The notes beneath the pieces were generated by a model. The model saw nothing but the letters and a program-made list of their open reading frames with translations, was not told the origin of the DNA and did not search any database. A program made the translations under genes and the position numbers. A stretch of 64,000 nt of DNA. Source: Methylobacterium aquaticum. GTDB taxonomy: Bacteria > Pseudomonadota > Alphaproteobacteria > Rhizobiales > Beijerinckiaceae. Where the stretch lies: NCBI RefSeq assembly GCF_016804325.1, contig NZ_CP043628.1, forward strand, positions 1-64,000, read 5' to 3'. Of the stretch, positions 43,897-53,221 are shown piece by piece; the stretch's first letter is position 1, and every line of letters starts with the position of its first letter.

Positions 43897-45636
43897 TCAG
43901 CGGACCTGGTCGAGGAGCTCGGCGCCCTGGGTCACGACCCGCTTACCGGGCCCAACTCCCTCGGCGATCAGCACGCGCCCGCCGTCGAGCGGCTCGACCC
44001 GGACAGGCCGCGCCTCGAAGCGCTCTGCGGTGGTGTGCTCGTAGACGACGTCCTGGCCGTTGCCGGTGCGCACGATGGCCGAGCGCGGCAGCGCGAGGCC
44101 GGACTGCTCGGCGTCCGTGCCGGCCAGCACGGTAACAAACTGGCCGACCCGCAGACCGGAGGCGCCACCCTGGATCGCGAACTGGACCGGAATGGCCTGG
44201 TTGCGGTCGGCGAGCCCGGTGCCCTGGTAGGCCAGCTTTAGGGTGCGCCCGTCGGCCAACCGGGCCGTGGCGTTCTGCGCCGCAGTCAGGGCGTCGAAGC
44301 TCAGCGCCTCGACCCAGAGGCGGTTGGGATCGACGATCTGGAAAACCATGGCGCCAGGCGCCGCCATCTGGCCCGCCACCGCGGTCGCCTGTGCCACCAC
44401 GCCGTCGACAGGAGCTACCAGCGTCTCGGGCTGCTGCCGGGCCTTATCGAGGGCCGACCGGCGGTCGTGCAGGCCGGCCAATTCGGCCTGAGCATCGTCT
44501 AGCTGTGTCTGAGCCACCGCACCGGTGGTAGCAAGCTTGCGGTAGCGCTCGACTCGGCGTTCGACGATGGCGATCTGCTGGTCGAGCTCGCCTTGGCGCT
44601 GGCGCATGTCGGAGACGTCGATAGCCTGGACCGGCGGTGCCACGCTGGCAAGTACATCCCCCTTCCGGACCTTGGTCCCCAGGCGCGGGAACAGGCCGGA
44701 GGGCGGCGGTGAGAGGCGGCCACCGACAGAGGACTGCACGACGCCACTGGCGTTCGGGTCCGGAATGATGCGGCCCGGCAACTCGACCGAGCGGTGGAAG
44801 CTGCCCTGCTCGGTCATCGTGGTGCGCAGCACGAGCAGCCGCTGCGTGGGCTTGGGCACGAACACGGAGCCGTCGGGCAGGCGCTGGGCGAGGTCAGAGG
44901 TTGCTGGTGCGGATGGGCGCGGCTCGATCAGGGCCGCCCCCTGCACGGAGGCGCCGTGATCCTCGTCGCCGTGCGCGAAGGCGGCGGTGCCGAGGACGAG
45001 GGTGATGCCGATGGCCAGCAGCGCCACGGCGGGGGCGCTGCGGCGACCACGCACCGCTGCCGTCACGAGCATGCCGAGCAGGAACGCCACGGCGACCGAA
45101 GCCACCAGCGTCGGGTCTCTCTGCCCGAGGCGCTCCCGTACCCCATGGGCGACCTCGGAGACGCGTGCCATCACGGCCTGCGTGGGGGCAGCAGGAGCCG
45201 GTGCAGCAGTCGGGGAACCCTTCGGATCGGGCACGGTGACCGCGACGGTGAGCACGTCGACGGCGCCGCCGGCCGTGACGGTCGCGACGAGCTCGTGGCG
45301 GCCGGGCTTCGACAGCCAGGGCACCGGCAGGGCATAGCCGCCTTCCTGCGTGGCCATGGCGGTCCGGGGGCCTTCGGGTGTCTCGACCTCGACGGCGGCA
45401 CCCGGAACCGGCTCGTTCGTCCGGAAGTGGTCGAGGTAGAGCATCAGGATGCCACCGCGCGGGATGGCGACGAGTTCGAAGGCGTCGGACAGGGCCTCGC
45501 CACGTGGGGCAATGGTCGTGGAGACGGACGGCAGAGCCACGCCATGGTCGTGCCCGCCATGGGCATGAGCAGGCCCCACCAGGACGGCGGCAAGCAGCGC
45601 CACCGCGCCCAGGGCGGCGGCAAATCGGGTCGGCAT
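43897..45636 (-). CDS. Periplasmic adaptor (CusB-like) with extra N-terminal domain
   Basis: About 579 aa with the start at 45636 ([15 protein letters not shown] upstream). After a signal peptide and HAHGGHDHG comes an Ig-like domain (residues 35-140), then two hydrophobic stretches ([16 protein letters not shown] and [20 protein letters not shown]) and HGDEDHG, and then the adaptor proper: barrel-sandwich ([13 protein letters not shown]), a coiled coil ([20 protein letters not shown]) and the membrane-proximal part. Normal CusB proteins lack the first 200 residues. Confidence 0.85.
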   Translation of the reverse strand: MPTRFAAALGAVALLAAVLVGPAHAHGGHDHGVALPSVSTTIAPRGEALSDAFELVAIPRGGILMLYLDHFRTNEPVPGAAVEVETPEGPRTAMATQEGGYALPVPWLSKPGRHELVATVTAGGAVDVLTVAVTVPDPKGSPTAAPAPAAPTQAVMARVSEVAHGVRERLGQRDPTLVASVAVAFLLGMLVTAAVRGRRSAPAVALLAIGITLVLGTAAFAHGDEDHGASVQGAALIEPRPSAPATSDLAQRLPDGSVFVPKPTQRLLVLRTTMTEQGSFHRSVELPGRIIPDPNASGVVQSSVGGRLSPPPSGLFPRLGTKVRKGDVLASVAPPVQAIDVSDMRQRQGELDQQIAIVERRVERYRKLATTGAVAQTQLDDAQAELAGLHDRRSALDKARQQPETLVAPVDGVVAQATAVAGQMAAPGAMVFQIVDPNRLWVEALSFDALTAAQNATARLADGRTLKLAYQGTGLADRNQAIPVQFAIQGGASGLRVGQFVTVLAGTDAEQSGLALPRSAIVRTGNGQDVVYEHTTAERFEARPVRVEPLDGGRVLIAEGVGPGKRVVTQGAELLDQVR

Positions 45637-45725
45637 GAACAGAAATCCTCGCGTCGGGGAGGCCGGACGCACGCCGCCGTTCGCGGACGCAATCCGGGTG
45701 TCGCGCGCCTCAGGCGCGCCTCATC

Positions 45726-46193
45726 TCACGCGAGGGTTCGTGGGGGTTTGGGCAGGGCCTCGGGACCGGTGCCGGCGCGACCCGAGACGTCGTGCGGGAT
45801 CAGCGTGACGGGCCGGAACAGGGACGGCGACAGGGTGGAGGGACCGGACAGGATGCCGGTGGCGCAGCAGGCCATCGGCCCGCAGCAGCGGGTCTTGCAG
45901 GGCCCAGGGCAGCAGCCGCCGTCCTGGTCCGCCTGGATGCGAGCGGGCTCGACGAAAGCGACCGGGAACGCGACCTTGAACCGGGGCGGCGCCTCGGCCC
46001 GAACCGCCGGCTTGGCGGGCACCGTCTCCGCGGCATTGGCTGTCGCTGGGACAGCCTTGGGCTGCGTCGCGGTCACGTGGTGACCGTGGTGCGCGTGCCC
46101 CTCGTGGGCCTGGACGGCGGACGGCGCGACGTAGGCGATGATCGCTAGGATCATCGCCGCCATCAGGCGCACGATTTGCCGGTCGAGGCTCAT
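45726..46193 (-). CDS. Secreted His/Cys-rich protein of the RND module
   Basis: A 155-aa protein with a signal peptide (IVRLMAAMILAIIAYVAPSA), a His cluster (HEGHAHHGHHV), a middle Ala/Pro region and a Cys cluster GGCCPGPCKTRCCGPMACC. The residues suit metal binding in the periplasm. It ends PKPPRTLA; its counterpart in the second module ends RPPRTFA, showing the two are related. Confidence 0.7.
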   Translation of the reverse strand: MSLDRQIVRLMAAMILAIIAYVAPSAVQAHEGHAHHGHHVTATQPKAVPATANAAETVPAKPAVRAEAPPRFKVAFPVAFVEPARIQADQDGGCCPGPCKTRCCGPMACCATGILSGPSTLSPSLFRPVTLIPHDVSGRAGTGPEALPKPPRTLA

Positions 46194-46285
46194 GGGGTCT
46201 GGCTTACACCGTTTTTGGTGGCGGGACTATGTCTGCCGTTGAGACGTGAATGCCCGCGAACAGGTTTGGTTTCCGCCGCAGCTTT

Positions 46286-46498
46286 TCAAGCGGCAGCGCG
46301 GATCGGTTCCGCTGGGAAGCTGGCGGCGATGATGGCTTGGGCGATGCGGTCGGCCGGGCCGGAGGTTCCCGACACCGTGACGAGCTTAGCTTCCAGATCC
46401 ACCTCGACCTGGGCGTTTGGCGCGACGCCGAGGACGGCGCGGGTGACAGACTTGGCGCAGCCGCCGCAGCCCATCTTGTCGACCTTGTAGCGGAACAT
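46286..46498 (-). CDS. copZ: CopZ-like HMA metallochaperone
   Basis: A 70-aa cytoplasmic protein: one HMA domain with KMGCGGCAKSVTRAVLG (CxxC site) and a C-terminal half ending PAEPIRAAA. First gene behind the CueR box at 46529, in the same direction as the RND module. Confidence 0.82.
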   Translation of the reverse strand: MFRYKVDKMGCGGCAKSVTRAVLGVAPNAQVEVDLEAKLVTVSGTSGPADRIAQAIIAASFPAEPIRAAA

Positions 46499-46528
46499 GA
46501 CGCTCTCCCGTTTGGCGTCCTACCCATA

Positions 46529-46555
46529 TGAAGCTTCCCATAATGGGAAGGTCAA
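46529..46555 (-). promoter_or_regulatory. CueR box before the copper export genes
   Basis: On the minus strand TTGACCTT, CCCATTATGGG, AAGCTTCA, the same 27-bp layout as the box at 10206-10232. TTGACC is the -35 and CATATG, 19 bases later, the likely -10. Transcription would run into copZ and the RND module. Confidence 0.72.
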
Positions 46556-47062
46556 GAGTGATCCTGTCGGACGGTAGGCTCAGGCCGGCTCGCTACCCCG
46601 GTAGCGTGCGAAGACGCTTCGGTCCGAACAGGGTGATCTCATAGTGTAGCGCTCCATGCCTCCGGCATCCATTCCGGCTGACCCGACCGGCTCTTTTTTG
46701 TGAAGGCCGCTGCGGCATTAGTCGCGCTGCGGGTGAACGGGCAGCGTCTGCTGCTTCGATAAGGCCAGGCGGCCTGACAAGTTGCTCCGTCACCATGCAC
46801 TTACGATGAAAATAAACTATGAGGCAAAAAATACGCGTAGACGTACTAATTTATATTATTACACAATTTGTATTATGGCAATCAATGGCATCCCTCCCAC
46901 CGAGGTGGAAGGGATCTATTATGATCACGCCGGCAGCTGATCTCTGATCGCCTCTTGAAGGCAACAAGTCTTGGAGAAATCCGGGGTAGTTCTGGGGATT
47001 AGAATTCTTTTCATCTGGCCGGAATTGTGCGGCATGCGATCATCCGAGGCGGTTTTGCACCC
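46556..47062. other. Spacer between the two RND modules
   Basis: About 500 bases with no supportable gene; 46800-46880 is AT-rich. The sequence divides the CueR-controlled module from the second RND module. Confidence 0.45.
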
Positions 47063-47344
47063 TTATGGTAAGTCATCGTCCGAACTATGATTGCTAGGAT
47101 CGTCCGACATGCAAACCCTCCCGTTGCAGACTACAAACACGCGATCGGGGGATCGTCCTAGGCAGTCTACATCGTAAATGATCATGGTGCCCTGATGCTG
47201 CGTCACTGTAGTCTTCACGGGTATGCAGCGCGCATCCTGCAACGCACGCTTGAGCTGGTGATGGTCGGCCTGTGCAGGCAATAAAGACGCGCTGCCTGCG
47301 AGCCCAATGCCAACCGCGGCTGCAAGAACGCTACTTGGTTTCAA
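47063..47344 (-). CDS. Small secreted protein downstream of the second RND module
   Basis: About 93 aa if it starts with TTG at 47344, where the N-terminus becomes a good signal peptide (LKPSSVLAAAVGIGLAGSAS, LLPAQA). The mature part has three Cys (DARCIP, VDCLGR, VVCNGRVC) and an acidic tail. The start overlaps the 3' end of the previous gene. Family unknown. Confidence 0.5.
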   Translation of the reverse strand: MKPSSVLAAAVGIGLAGSASLLPAQADHHQLKRALQDARCIPVKTTVTQHQGTMIIYDVDCLGRSPDRVFVVCNGRVCMSDDPSNHSSDDDLP

Positions 47345-47696
47345 AGCGGGCCTGCACGTTGTGACCGTGGATCTTGCTCGATAGGACGACTTTGCTCCCA
47401 GTAGGGAGCGACAATGCAGTCGTACCAATGAGTTTGTTGGGGGCGACAGATGTCAGGGTGATTGTTTCCGTCTTGCCGCCGGCCTGAACAAAGGCACGGG
47501 CGCTCAGGCCCTTAGTGTCGACTGGTTTGCCGTCCTCGCCAACCACGAAGAACGCGATGTCTTTATCTTTGCTGACGAATTCGATCGGATGTCCGTCAGC
47601 AACAGTCGTTTGTCCACCGTTCGGCCCTGTCGCCTGTGCCAGGGCAGGACCGATGAACGACGCGGTTAACAATGCTGCGAAAGTGGTAATGCGCAT
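47331..47696 (-). CDS. Small periplasmic protein of the RND module, type 2
   Basis: A 121-aa secreted protein, signal peptide MRITTFAALLTASFIGPALA. The mature part begins QATGPNGGQTTVADGHPIEF and parallels the protein at 40349, which holds the same place next to the other cusA. Beta-rich; no Cys. Ends GHNVQARFETK. Confidence 0.65.
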   Translation of the reverse strand: MRITTFAALLTASFIGPALAQATGPNGGQTTVADGHPIEFVSKDKDIAFFVVGEDGKPVDTKGLSARAFVQAGGKTETITLTSVAPNKLIGTTALSLPTGSKVVLSSKIHGHNVQARFETK

Positions 47697-47754
47697 CAGA
47701 TCATTTCCTCCAGGAAAACGGACTAAAAAAGTCCAGGGAACACTGAATGGGGGC

Positions 47755-50700
47755 TTAGAACGCTTCGACAGGAGGCGTCCCGGCGCTGTCGACCCGGGCC
47801 GGAGCGGCCTGATGCGCAGCGCGCAGCCGCTCCAACGGCCTGCCGCCGAAGGTCAGGAACAGGACCGGCGTCAGTACCGTATCGAGCAAGGTGGCACTGA
47901 TCAGCCCACCGAAGATCGTCACCGCGACAGGATGCAGGATCTCCTTGCCCGGTGCGTCGGCACCGTAAAGCAGTGGTACGAGGGCGACGCCGGCCGACAG
48001 CGCAGTCATCAGGACCGGTGTAAGTCGCTCCAGGCTGCCGCGGACGACCAACTCGCGCCCGAACGGCAGCCCATCGTGCAGGGCTAGGTTCAGGTAGTGA
48101 CTGATCTTTAGGATGCCGTTGCGAGTGGCGATGCCGGTCAGCGTGATGAACCCGATCATCGACGCCACGCTAAGAGGCTGGCCAGTGACCCAAAGTGCAG
48201 CAACCGAGCCGATCAGCGCCAGCGGAATGCTGCCGAGGATGATAAGCGTGAAAACCGCGGATCGGTAGCGGCTGTAGAGGATCGCGTAGATCATCGCGAG
48301 TGACAGCAGCGAGAGCAAGCCGATAGTGCGGCTGGCTTCCGCTTGGGCCTGGAACGATCCCTCGAGGCTCGCCGTGTAGCCCTCCGGCCATGCTGTCGCC
48401 GCGACCTGCTCCTGGATCGCCGCAACGACCTTGGCCATGTCGGTCTGACCATCGGTGTTGGCAAATACCGCGATCCGCCGGCGGGCGTTCTCGCGCAGGA
48501 TCTGATTGGGCCCATCGGTCTCGCGAATATCCGCGATCTGCCTGGCCGGCACCCAGCCGGATGGGGTTTCGATCAGCAGATCACTCAGCCGCTGCGTCGT
48601 GCGCATGCTGTCGGGCAGACGCATGACCACATCGAAGCGCCGGTAACCGTCGACCACGCGTGAGACTACGTTGCCGTTCGACAATCTGCTCAATTGCTCA
48701 ACGAACGCGGCCGGTTGCACGCCGTACAGAGCCGCACGGCCGTAGTCGACACGGATCTCGAGTTGCGGGATCAGAACCTGCTTCTCGACCTGTAGGTCGG
48801 CGATCCCTGGGATCCCGGCCAAGCGTCGGCGCAGGTCTTCAGCGAGCCGGCGCAGGGTATCGAGATCCTCGCCGAAGATCTTGAGGGCGATCTCGGCGCG
48901 CACGCCGGACAGCATGTGGTCGAGGCGGTGCGAGATCGGTTGACCGACGTTCACGCTCACAGGCAACACGGCGAGGCGATCGCGGATATCGGCGATCAAC
49001 TCGATCTTTGGGCGAGCATCGGGCTTGAGCGCTATCTCCAGATCGGAGGAGTGGACACCCTCGGCATGCTCGTCGAGCTCGGCGCGGCCGGTTCGCCGCC
49101 CTACCGACTTTACACCCGGCATCTCCAGCAGCAGGTTCTCGGCGATCAGCCCGACCCGGTTGCTCTCGGAGAGCGAGATCCCCGGGTTGAACGTCATGTT
49201 GACCGTAAACGAGCCCTCGTTGAACGGCGGCAGGAACGCCCGCGGCAGGAAGGTCGCAGCGATCCCGGCAGTGAACACCGCCACCGCGGCCAGCGTCATT
49301 ACTGGGCCAGGATGGCGGAAGGCACCTCGCAGCAGCGCCCGGTTCGCGCGCTTAAGCCCGCGCACTAGGCCGCTCTCGTGCTCCTCAAGCCGCTTGAGAC
49401 CCGGCAACAGGTAGTAGGCCATCACCGGTGTCAGGGTGATCGAGACCAGAAGACTAGCCAGGATTGAGATGATGTAGGCCTGCCCAAGAGGCGCGAAGAG
49501 GCGCCCCTCGATGCCGGACAAGGCGAACAGCGGCACGAACACCAGCACGATGACCATCGTGGCATAAACGATACCCGAGCGCACCTCCTGCGAGGCGGAC
49601 ACGACCACATCGAACACCGAACGCGGGTTGCCTTGCTCGCGGTTCTCGCGCAGACGTCGGAAGATATTTTCGACATCGACCACGGCATCATCGACCAGCT
49701 CACCGATAGCGATAGCCAAGCCGCCCAAGGTCATCGTGTTGATTGATAGTCCGAGTTGGTAGAAGACGATCGCGGTGACCAGGATAGAGACCGGGATTGC
49801 GGTCAGCGAGATCACCGTGGTGCGCACGTTAAGCAGAAATGCGAACAGCACGACGGCTACCACTAGGACGGCCTCGAGCAGAACCTTCTCAACATTGCTG
49901 ATCGAGGTCTCGATAAAGTCAGACTGACGGAAGATCAAACGCTCGGCCTGCACGCCCTTGGGCAGGCTTGAGGCCATTTCGGCCAGCGCAGCCTGAACCG
50001 TCTTGGTCAGACGGACAGTGTCGACACCGGGTTGTTTCTCAACGGAGACGATTACCGCCGGCTTGCCCATGAAACCTGCGTCGCCGCGTTTGGTTCGAGC
50101 GGCGAATGCGACGTCGGCTACCTGTCGTAGGAACACTGGGCGACCGCCCACTGTCGCCACGACCATGTTGCGCAAGTCGTCCAGGCTGGTAGTCCGACCG
50201 ATATTGCGTATCAAGTACTCGCGGGCATGCTGGTCGGTGAACCCGCCGCCGGTGTTGGTGCCGAACTGGGCGAGCGCCCGCTCGACCTGCTCGTAGGTCA
50301 CACCCAGAGCGCGCAGGGCAGCCGGCTGGGGTGCCACGCGGAACTGGCGTACTTCGCCCCCCATGGGAATGACCTGGGCGACGCCCGGGATCGTCAGCAG
50401 GCGCGGCCTGATCGTGAAGTCGGCGAGTTCACGCAGCTGCATCGGCGAGACTGCATCGCCGGTCACCGCCACCATCATGATCTGTCCCATGATCGAGGAG
50501 ATCGGACCAATCATCGGCGCGACGTTGAGCGGCAGCTGAGGCCGCACCATCGCCAGTCGTTCTGAGACCTGCTGACGATTACGGTAGATGTCGGTACCCC
50601 AGTCGAACTCGACGTAGGTCACCGACAAGCCGACGCCGGAGACAGAGCGCACCCGGCTCACGCCGGGCAGCCCGTTCATCTGGGTCTCGATCGGGAAGGT

Positions 50701-50895
50701 GACGAGTTGCTCGACCTCCTGGGGCGCAAGCCCCTCGGCTTCGGTCATGATGGTGACGGTCGGCCGGTTGAGGTCGGGAAAGACGTCGACCGGCAGTTTG
50801 GTGACGGTGAAAGCGCCGTAGGCGACCAGCACGGCAGCGATCGCGAGAACCAGCAGGCGGTTCTGCAGCGAGCGGGAGACCAGGAAGGTGAACAT
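47755..50895 (-). CDS. cusA: HME-family RND metal efflux pump, second copy
   Basis: A 1046-aa pump, paralogue of the gene at 40734 with the same N-terminal pattern ([37 protein letters not shown]) and the same [14 protein letters not shown] helix. Both modules keep the order adaptor, pump, small periplasmic protein, so the whole unit was duplicated. Divergence is spread across the gene, not in blocks, so the duplication is old or the two modules arrived separately. Confidence 0.92.
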   Translation of the reverse strand: MFTFLVSRSLQNRLLVLAIAAVLVAYGAFTVTKLPVDVFPDLNRPTVTIMTEAEGLAPQEVEQLVTFPIETQMNGLPGVSRVRSVSGVGLSVTYVEFDWGTDIYRNRQQVSERLAMVRPQLPLNVAPMIGPISSIMGQIMMVAVTGDAVSPMQLRELADFTIRPRLLTIPGVAQVIPMGGEVRQFRVAPQPAALRALGVTYEQVERALAQFGTNTGGGFTDQHAREYLIRNIGRTTSLDDLRNMVVATVGGRPVFLRQVADVAFAARTKRGDAGFMGKPAVIVSVEKQPGVDTVRLTKTVQAALAEMASSLPKGVQAERLIFRQSDFIETSISNVEKVLLEAVLVVAVVLFAFLLNVRTTVISLTAIPVSILVTAIVFYQLGLSINTMTLGGLAIAIGELVDDAVVDVENIFRRLRENREQGNPRSVFDVVVSASQEVRSGIVYATMVIVLVFVPLFALSGIEGRLFAPLGQAYIISILASLLVSITLTPVMAYYLLPGLKRLEEHESGLVRGLKRANRALLRGAFRHPGPVMTLAAVAVFTAGIAATFLPRAFLPPFNEGSFTVNMTFNPGISLSESNRVGLIAENLLLEMPGVKSVGRRTGRAELDEHAEGVHSSDLEIALKPDARPKIELIADIRDRLAVLPVSVNVGQPISHRLDHMLSGVRAEIALKIFGEDLDTLRRLAEDLRRRLAGIPGIADLQVEKQVLIPQLEIRVDYGRAALYGVQPAAFVEQLSRLSNGNVVSRVVDGYRRFDVVMRLPDSMRTTQRLSDLLIETPSGWVPARQIADIRETDGPNQILRENARRRIAVFANTDGQTDMAKVVAAIQEQVAATAWPEGYTASLEGSFQAQAEASRTIGLLSLLSLAMIYAILYSRYRSAVFTLIILGSIPLALIGSVAALWVTGQPLSVASMIGFITLTGIATRNGILKISHYLNLALHDGLPFGRELVVRGSLERLTPVLMTALSAGVALVPLLYGADAPGKEILHPVAVTIFGGLISATLLDTVLTPVLFLTFGGRPLERLRAAHQAAPARVDSAGTPPVEAF

Positions 50896-50908
50896 GCGAT
50901 CCAGCTCC

Positions 50909-52585
50909 TCAGCGCACTTGGTTGAGGAGTTCGGCGCCCTGCGTCACTACCCGTTGCCCGGCGGCGAGGCCCGACAGCACCAGCACGCGGTCGGCGTCGA
51001 GTGGCTCGACGCGGACCTCCCGCGGCTCGAAGTGCTCGGGCTTAGTGTGCTCGTAGACGATGCTCTGGCCGTTGGCGCCGCGAACCACACTGGCGCGCGG
51101 AAGCGCCAGACCATGCTGAGGTGTGGTGGTGCTGGCCAGTACGGTGACGAACTGACCGGTGCGCAAGTCAGTGGTGGCGTCCACCACGGCAAACTGCACC
51201 GGCACCGCTTGGTTGCGATCAGCGAGGCCCGCACCCCGATAGACCAGAGTCATCGTGCGACCGTCTGCGAGCCTTGCCGAGGCAGTCTGCCCAGCCGATA
51301 GGGCGTCGAAGCTTAGTGCCTCGACCCACAGCCGCCGCGGGTCTACGATCATGAAGACTTGGGCGCCGGGACCCGCCATCTGGCCGGCGACGGCGTTGAC
51401 CTCGGCGACCACGCCGCCGACTGGAGCAATTAGAGCTTCGGATTGCTGGCGGACCCGATCCAGGGCCGCGCGGCGGTCGCTCAGACCCTTCAGCTCGGCT
51501 TGAGCCTCATCCAGCTGTACTACCGAAACCGCCCCCGACGTCACAAGTTTGCTGTAGCGCTCGACGCGACGTTGCACGATCGCGATCTGCTGCTCGAGTT
51601 CGCCTTGGCGCTGGCGCATGTCGGAGACATCGACAGCCTGCACGGGCGGGGTCACGTAAGCGAGGACGTCGCCTTCCTTAACGGGCATTCCCAAACGCGG
51701 GAAACCGCCAGGAGGAGGCGATAGGCGACCACCGACCGACGACTGGACGACGCCACTGGCATTCGGATCGGGGATCACCCGACCGGGCAGCTCGATGGTG
51801 CGCGGCATCGTGGCAGTGGTGGTGATTGTAGTGCGGACCGACAGGATCCGCTGGGTCGGCTTGGGCACGAACACGCCGCCATCCGGTCGGCGCTGGGCCA
51901 GGTCGCGGCTGCTGGACGTCACCAGAGCGGCGTGCTCGCCGCCGCGGTTGTTGCCGTCCTGTGCGAAGGCGGAAGAGGCAAAAACCAGCCCAGCAGTGAG
52001 AGCCAGAACGGCGAAGGCTGGCAGGAGCCGGCGGCGATGAACCAGCAGTACGACCAGGCCGCCAAGGACGAAGCCGCCGCCGCCGATCAGCAGGGCGACC
52101 GGATCGCGCTGAACCAAGTGCTGGCGAACGTCGTGAACGACCGCCAAGGTTGTCGCCCAGGCGGCCGCGGCTCGGGCTGGTTCGGCCGTTGGCGCATGAA
52201 TGTCGAGCGTGACAGGGAACATGTCGGATACGCCGTCGGCATCGATCGTGAACAGCACCTCGTACTCGCCGGGATTACTGCTCCACGTTGCATCGAGGCG
52301 GTAGCTCCCATCCGGCTGCTGCGTGGCCTCTACTTTGCCGGCAGGGGTGTCCGCCTGGATGGTGGCAGTCGTGACGGGCTCGTTGGTGTTGGCGCGGTCG
52401 AGATAAACCGTCAGGGTACCATTGCGAGCGACCGCGACCAGCTCGAAGTTCTCCGAACCAGAGCTGCCGCGAGGTGCTGGCGGCGAAGCCACCGAAGCTT
52501 CGCTGCCGTGATCGTGGCCCGCATGAGCCATGGCGCTGCCGGCCCATAGGCTCAACGCCAGGGCCGCGGCAAACAACGTACGCAT
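50909..52585 (-). CDS. Periplasmic adaptor, second copy
   Basis: A 558-aa protein starting at 52585 ([20 protein letters not shown], signal peptide). Then [12 protein letters not shown], an Ig-like domain, two hydrophobic stretches ([20 protein letters not shown] and the next helix) and the adaptor body ([33 protein letters not shown]). Same unusual layout as the adaptor at 43897. The frame is open far upstream only because the gene before it has lost a base. Confidence 0.85.
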   Translation of the reverse strand: MRTLFAAALALSLWAGSAMAHAGHDHGSEASVASPPAPRGSSGSENFELVAVARNGTLTVYLDRANTNEPVTTATIQADTPAGKVEATQQPDGSYRLDATWSSNPGEYEVLFTIDADGVSDMFPVTLDIHAPTAEPARAAAAWATTLAVVHDVRQHLVQRDPVALLIGGGGFVLGGLVVLLVHRRRLLPAFAVLALTAGLVFASSAFAQDGNNRGGEHAALVTSSSRDLAQRRPDGGVFVPKPTQRILSVRTTITTTATMPRTIELPGRVIPDPNASGVVQSSVGGRLSPPPGGFPRLGMPVKEGDVLAYVTPPVQAVDVSDMRQRQGELEQQIAIVQRRVERYSKLVTSGAVSVVQLDEAQAELKGLSDRRAALDRVRQQSEALIAPVGGVVAEVNAVAGQMAGPGAQVFMIVDPRRLWVEALSFDALSAGQTASARLADGRTMTLVYRGAGLADRNQAVPVQFAVVDATTDLRTGQFVTVLASTTTPQHGLALPRASVVRGANGQSIVYEHTKPEHFEPREVRVEPLDADRVLVLSGLAAGQRVVTQGAELLNQVR

Positions 52586-52664
52586 GTCTATGAACAGTCC
52601 TTCGCCGTGGTGACCTGCTAGCCGTCTCAACGACGGCCTTATCGGGCGCGCGAACGCGCGCGGA

Positions 52665-53008
52665 TCACGCGAAGGTTCGTGGGGGCGGGGTAGCGCCTCT
52701 AGAAGGGCGTCCAGATGGCCCGGGTCCGTGGGCCGAAAAACCAGGGACGTGAGCTTTGACATGCGCATCGGCAAACCATCCGATGCCGCCAGCGCCATGG
52801 AGCAGGCACAACTGCAACTGGCGCTGCCAAGGTGAGCACCTTGGTCACCGTGCGCCGCCTCCCCAGAAGCGAGCGTCGACATCTCGACCGCACTCGAGAT
52901 CGGCCCGTCCAGGTCTGCAGGCTGAGTGTGCGGCGCCGACGTCATGAAACCGGTCGCGATCAGCACGATCGCCACCAGAACATGCAGAAGGGGCCGCATC
53001 CGGGTCAT
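52665..53008 (-). CDS. Secreted Cys-containing protein, second module (frameshifted in this sequence)
   Basis: Counterpart of the protein at 45726. Start at 53008 (MTRMRPLLHVLVAIVLIATG, signal peptide), then a His-containing part and a Cys cluster SASCSCACSM. If the five-C run (52681-52685, G on the plus strand) is read as six, the protein ends RPPRTFA, matching PPRTLA of its paralogue, with a stop at 52665-52667. Without the correction it runs on into the adaptor gene. Corrected length about 114 aa. Confidence 0.6.
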
Positions 53009-53221
53009 GACCTTACCGTACCACGTTCGAAGGCGTTGGAAATAGCTTGAATTTGGCAAACGCCCATTCGAAAGGCGCGGCTCCGACGTCGACAGCACCG
53101 ACCGGCTTTGCCGCCGTGGGCTCGATCAGGCACCCCTGGCGGTCTAGCCAGGGCGTCGTTCACCAATGTGCTCAGCCTCGCGCGAAACGAGGACGGAGCC
53201 TTACGGGCGGGGCTCGCCGAG

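Noticed and set aside
50909-53098. A single 729-aa protein covering the adaptor and the Cys-rich protein
   Set aside because: The join exists only because one C is missing; by comparison with the first module these are two genes, each with its own signal peptide.
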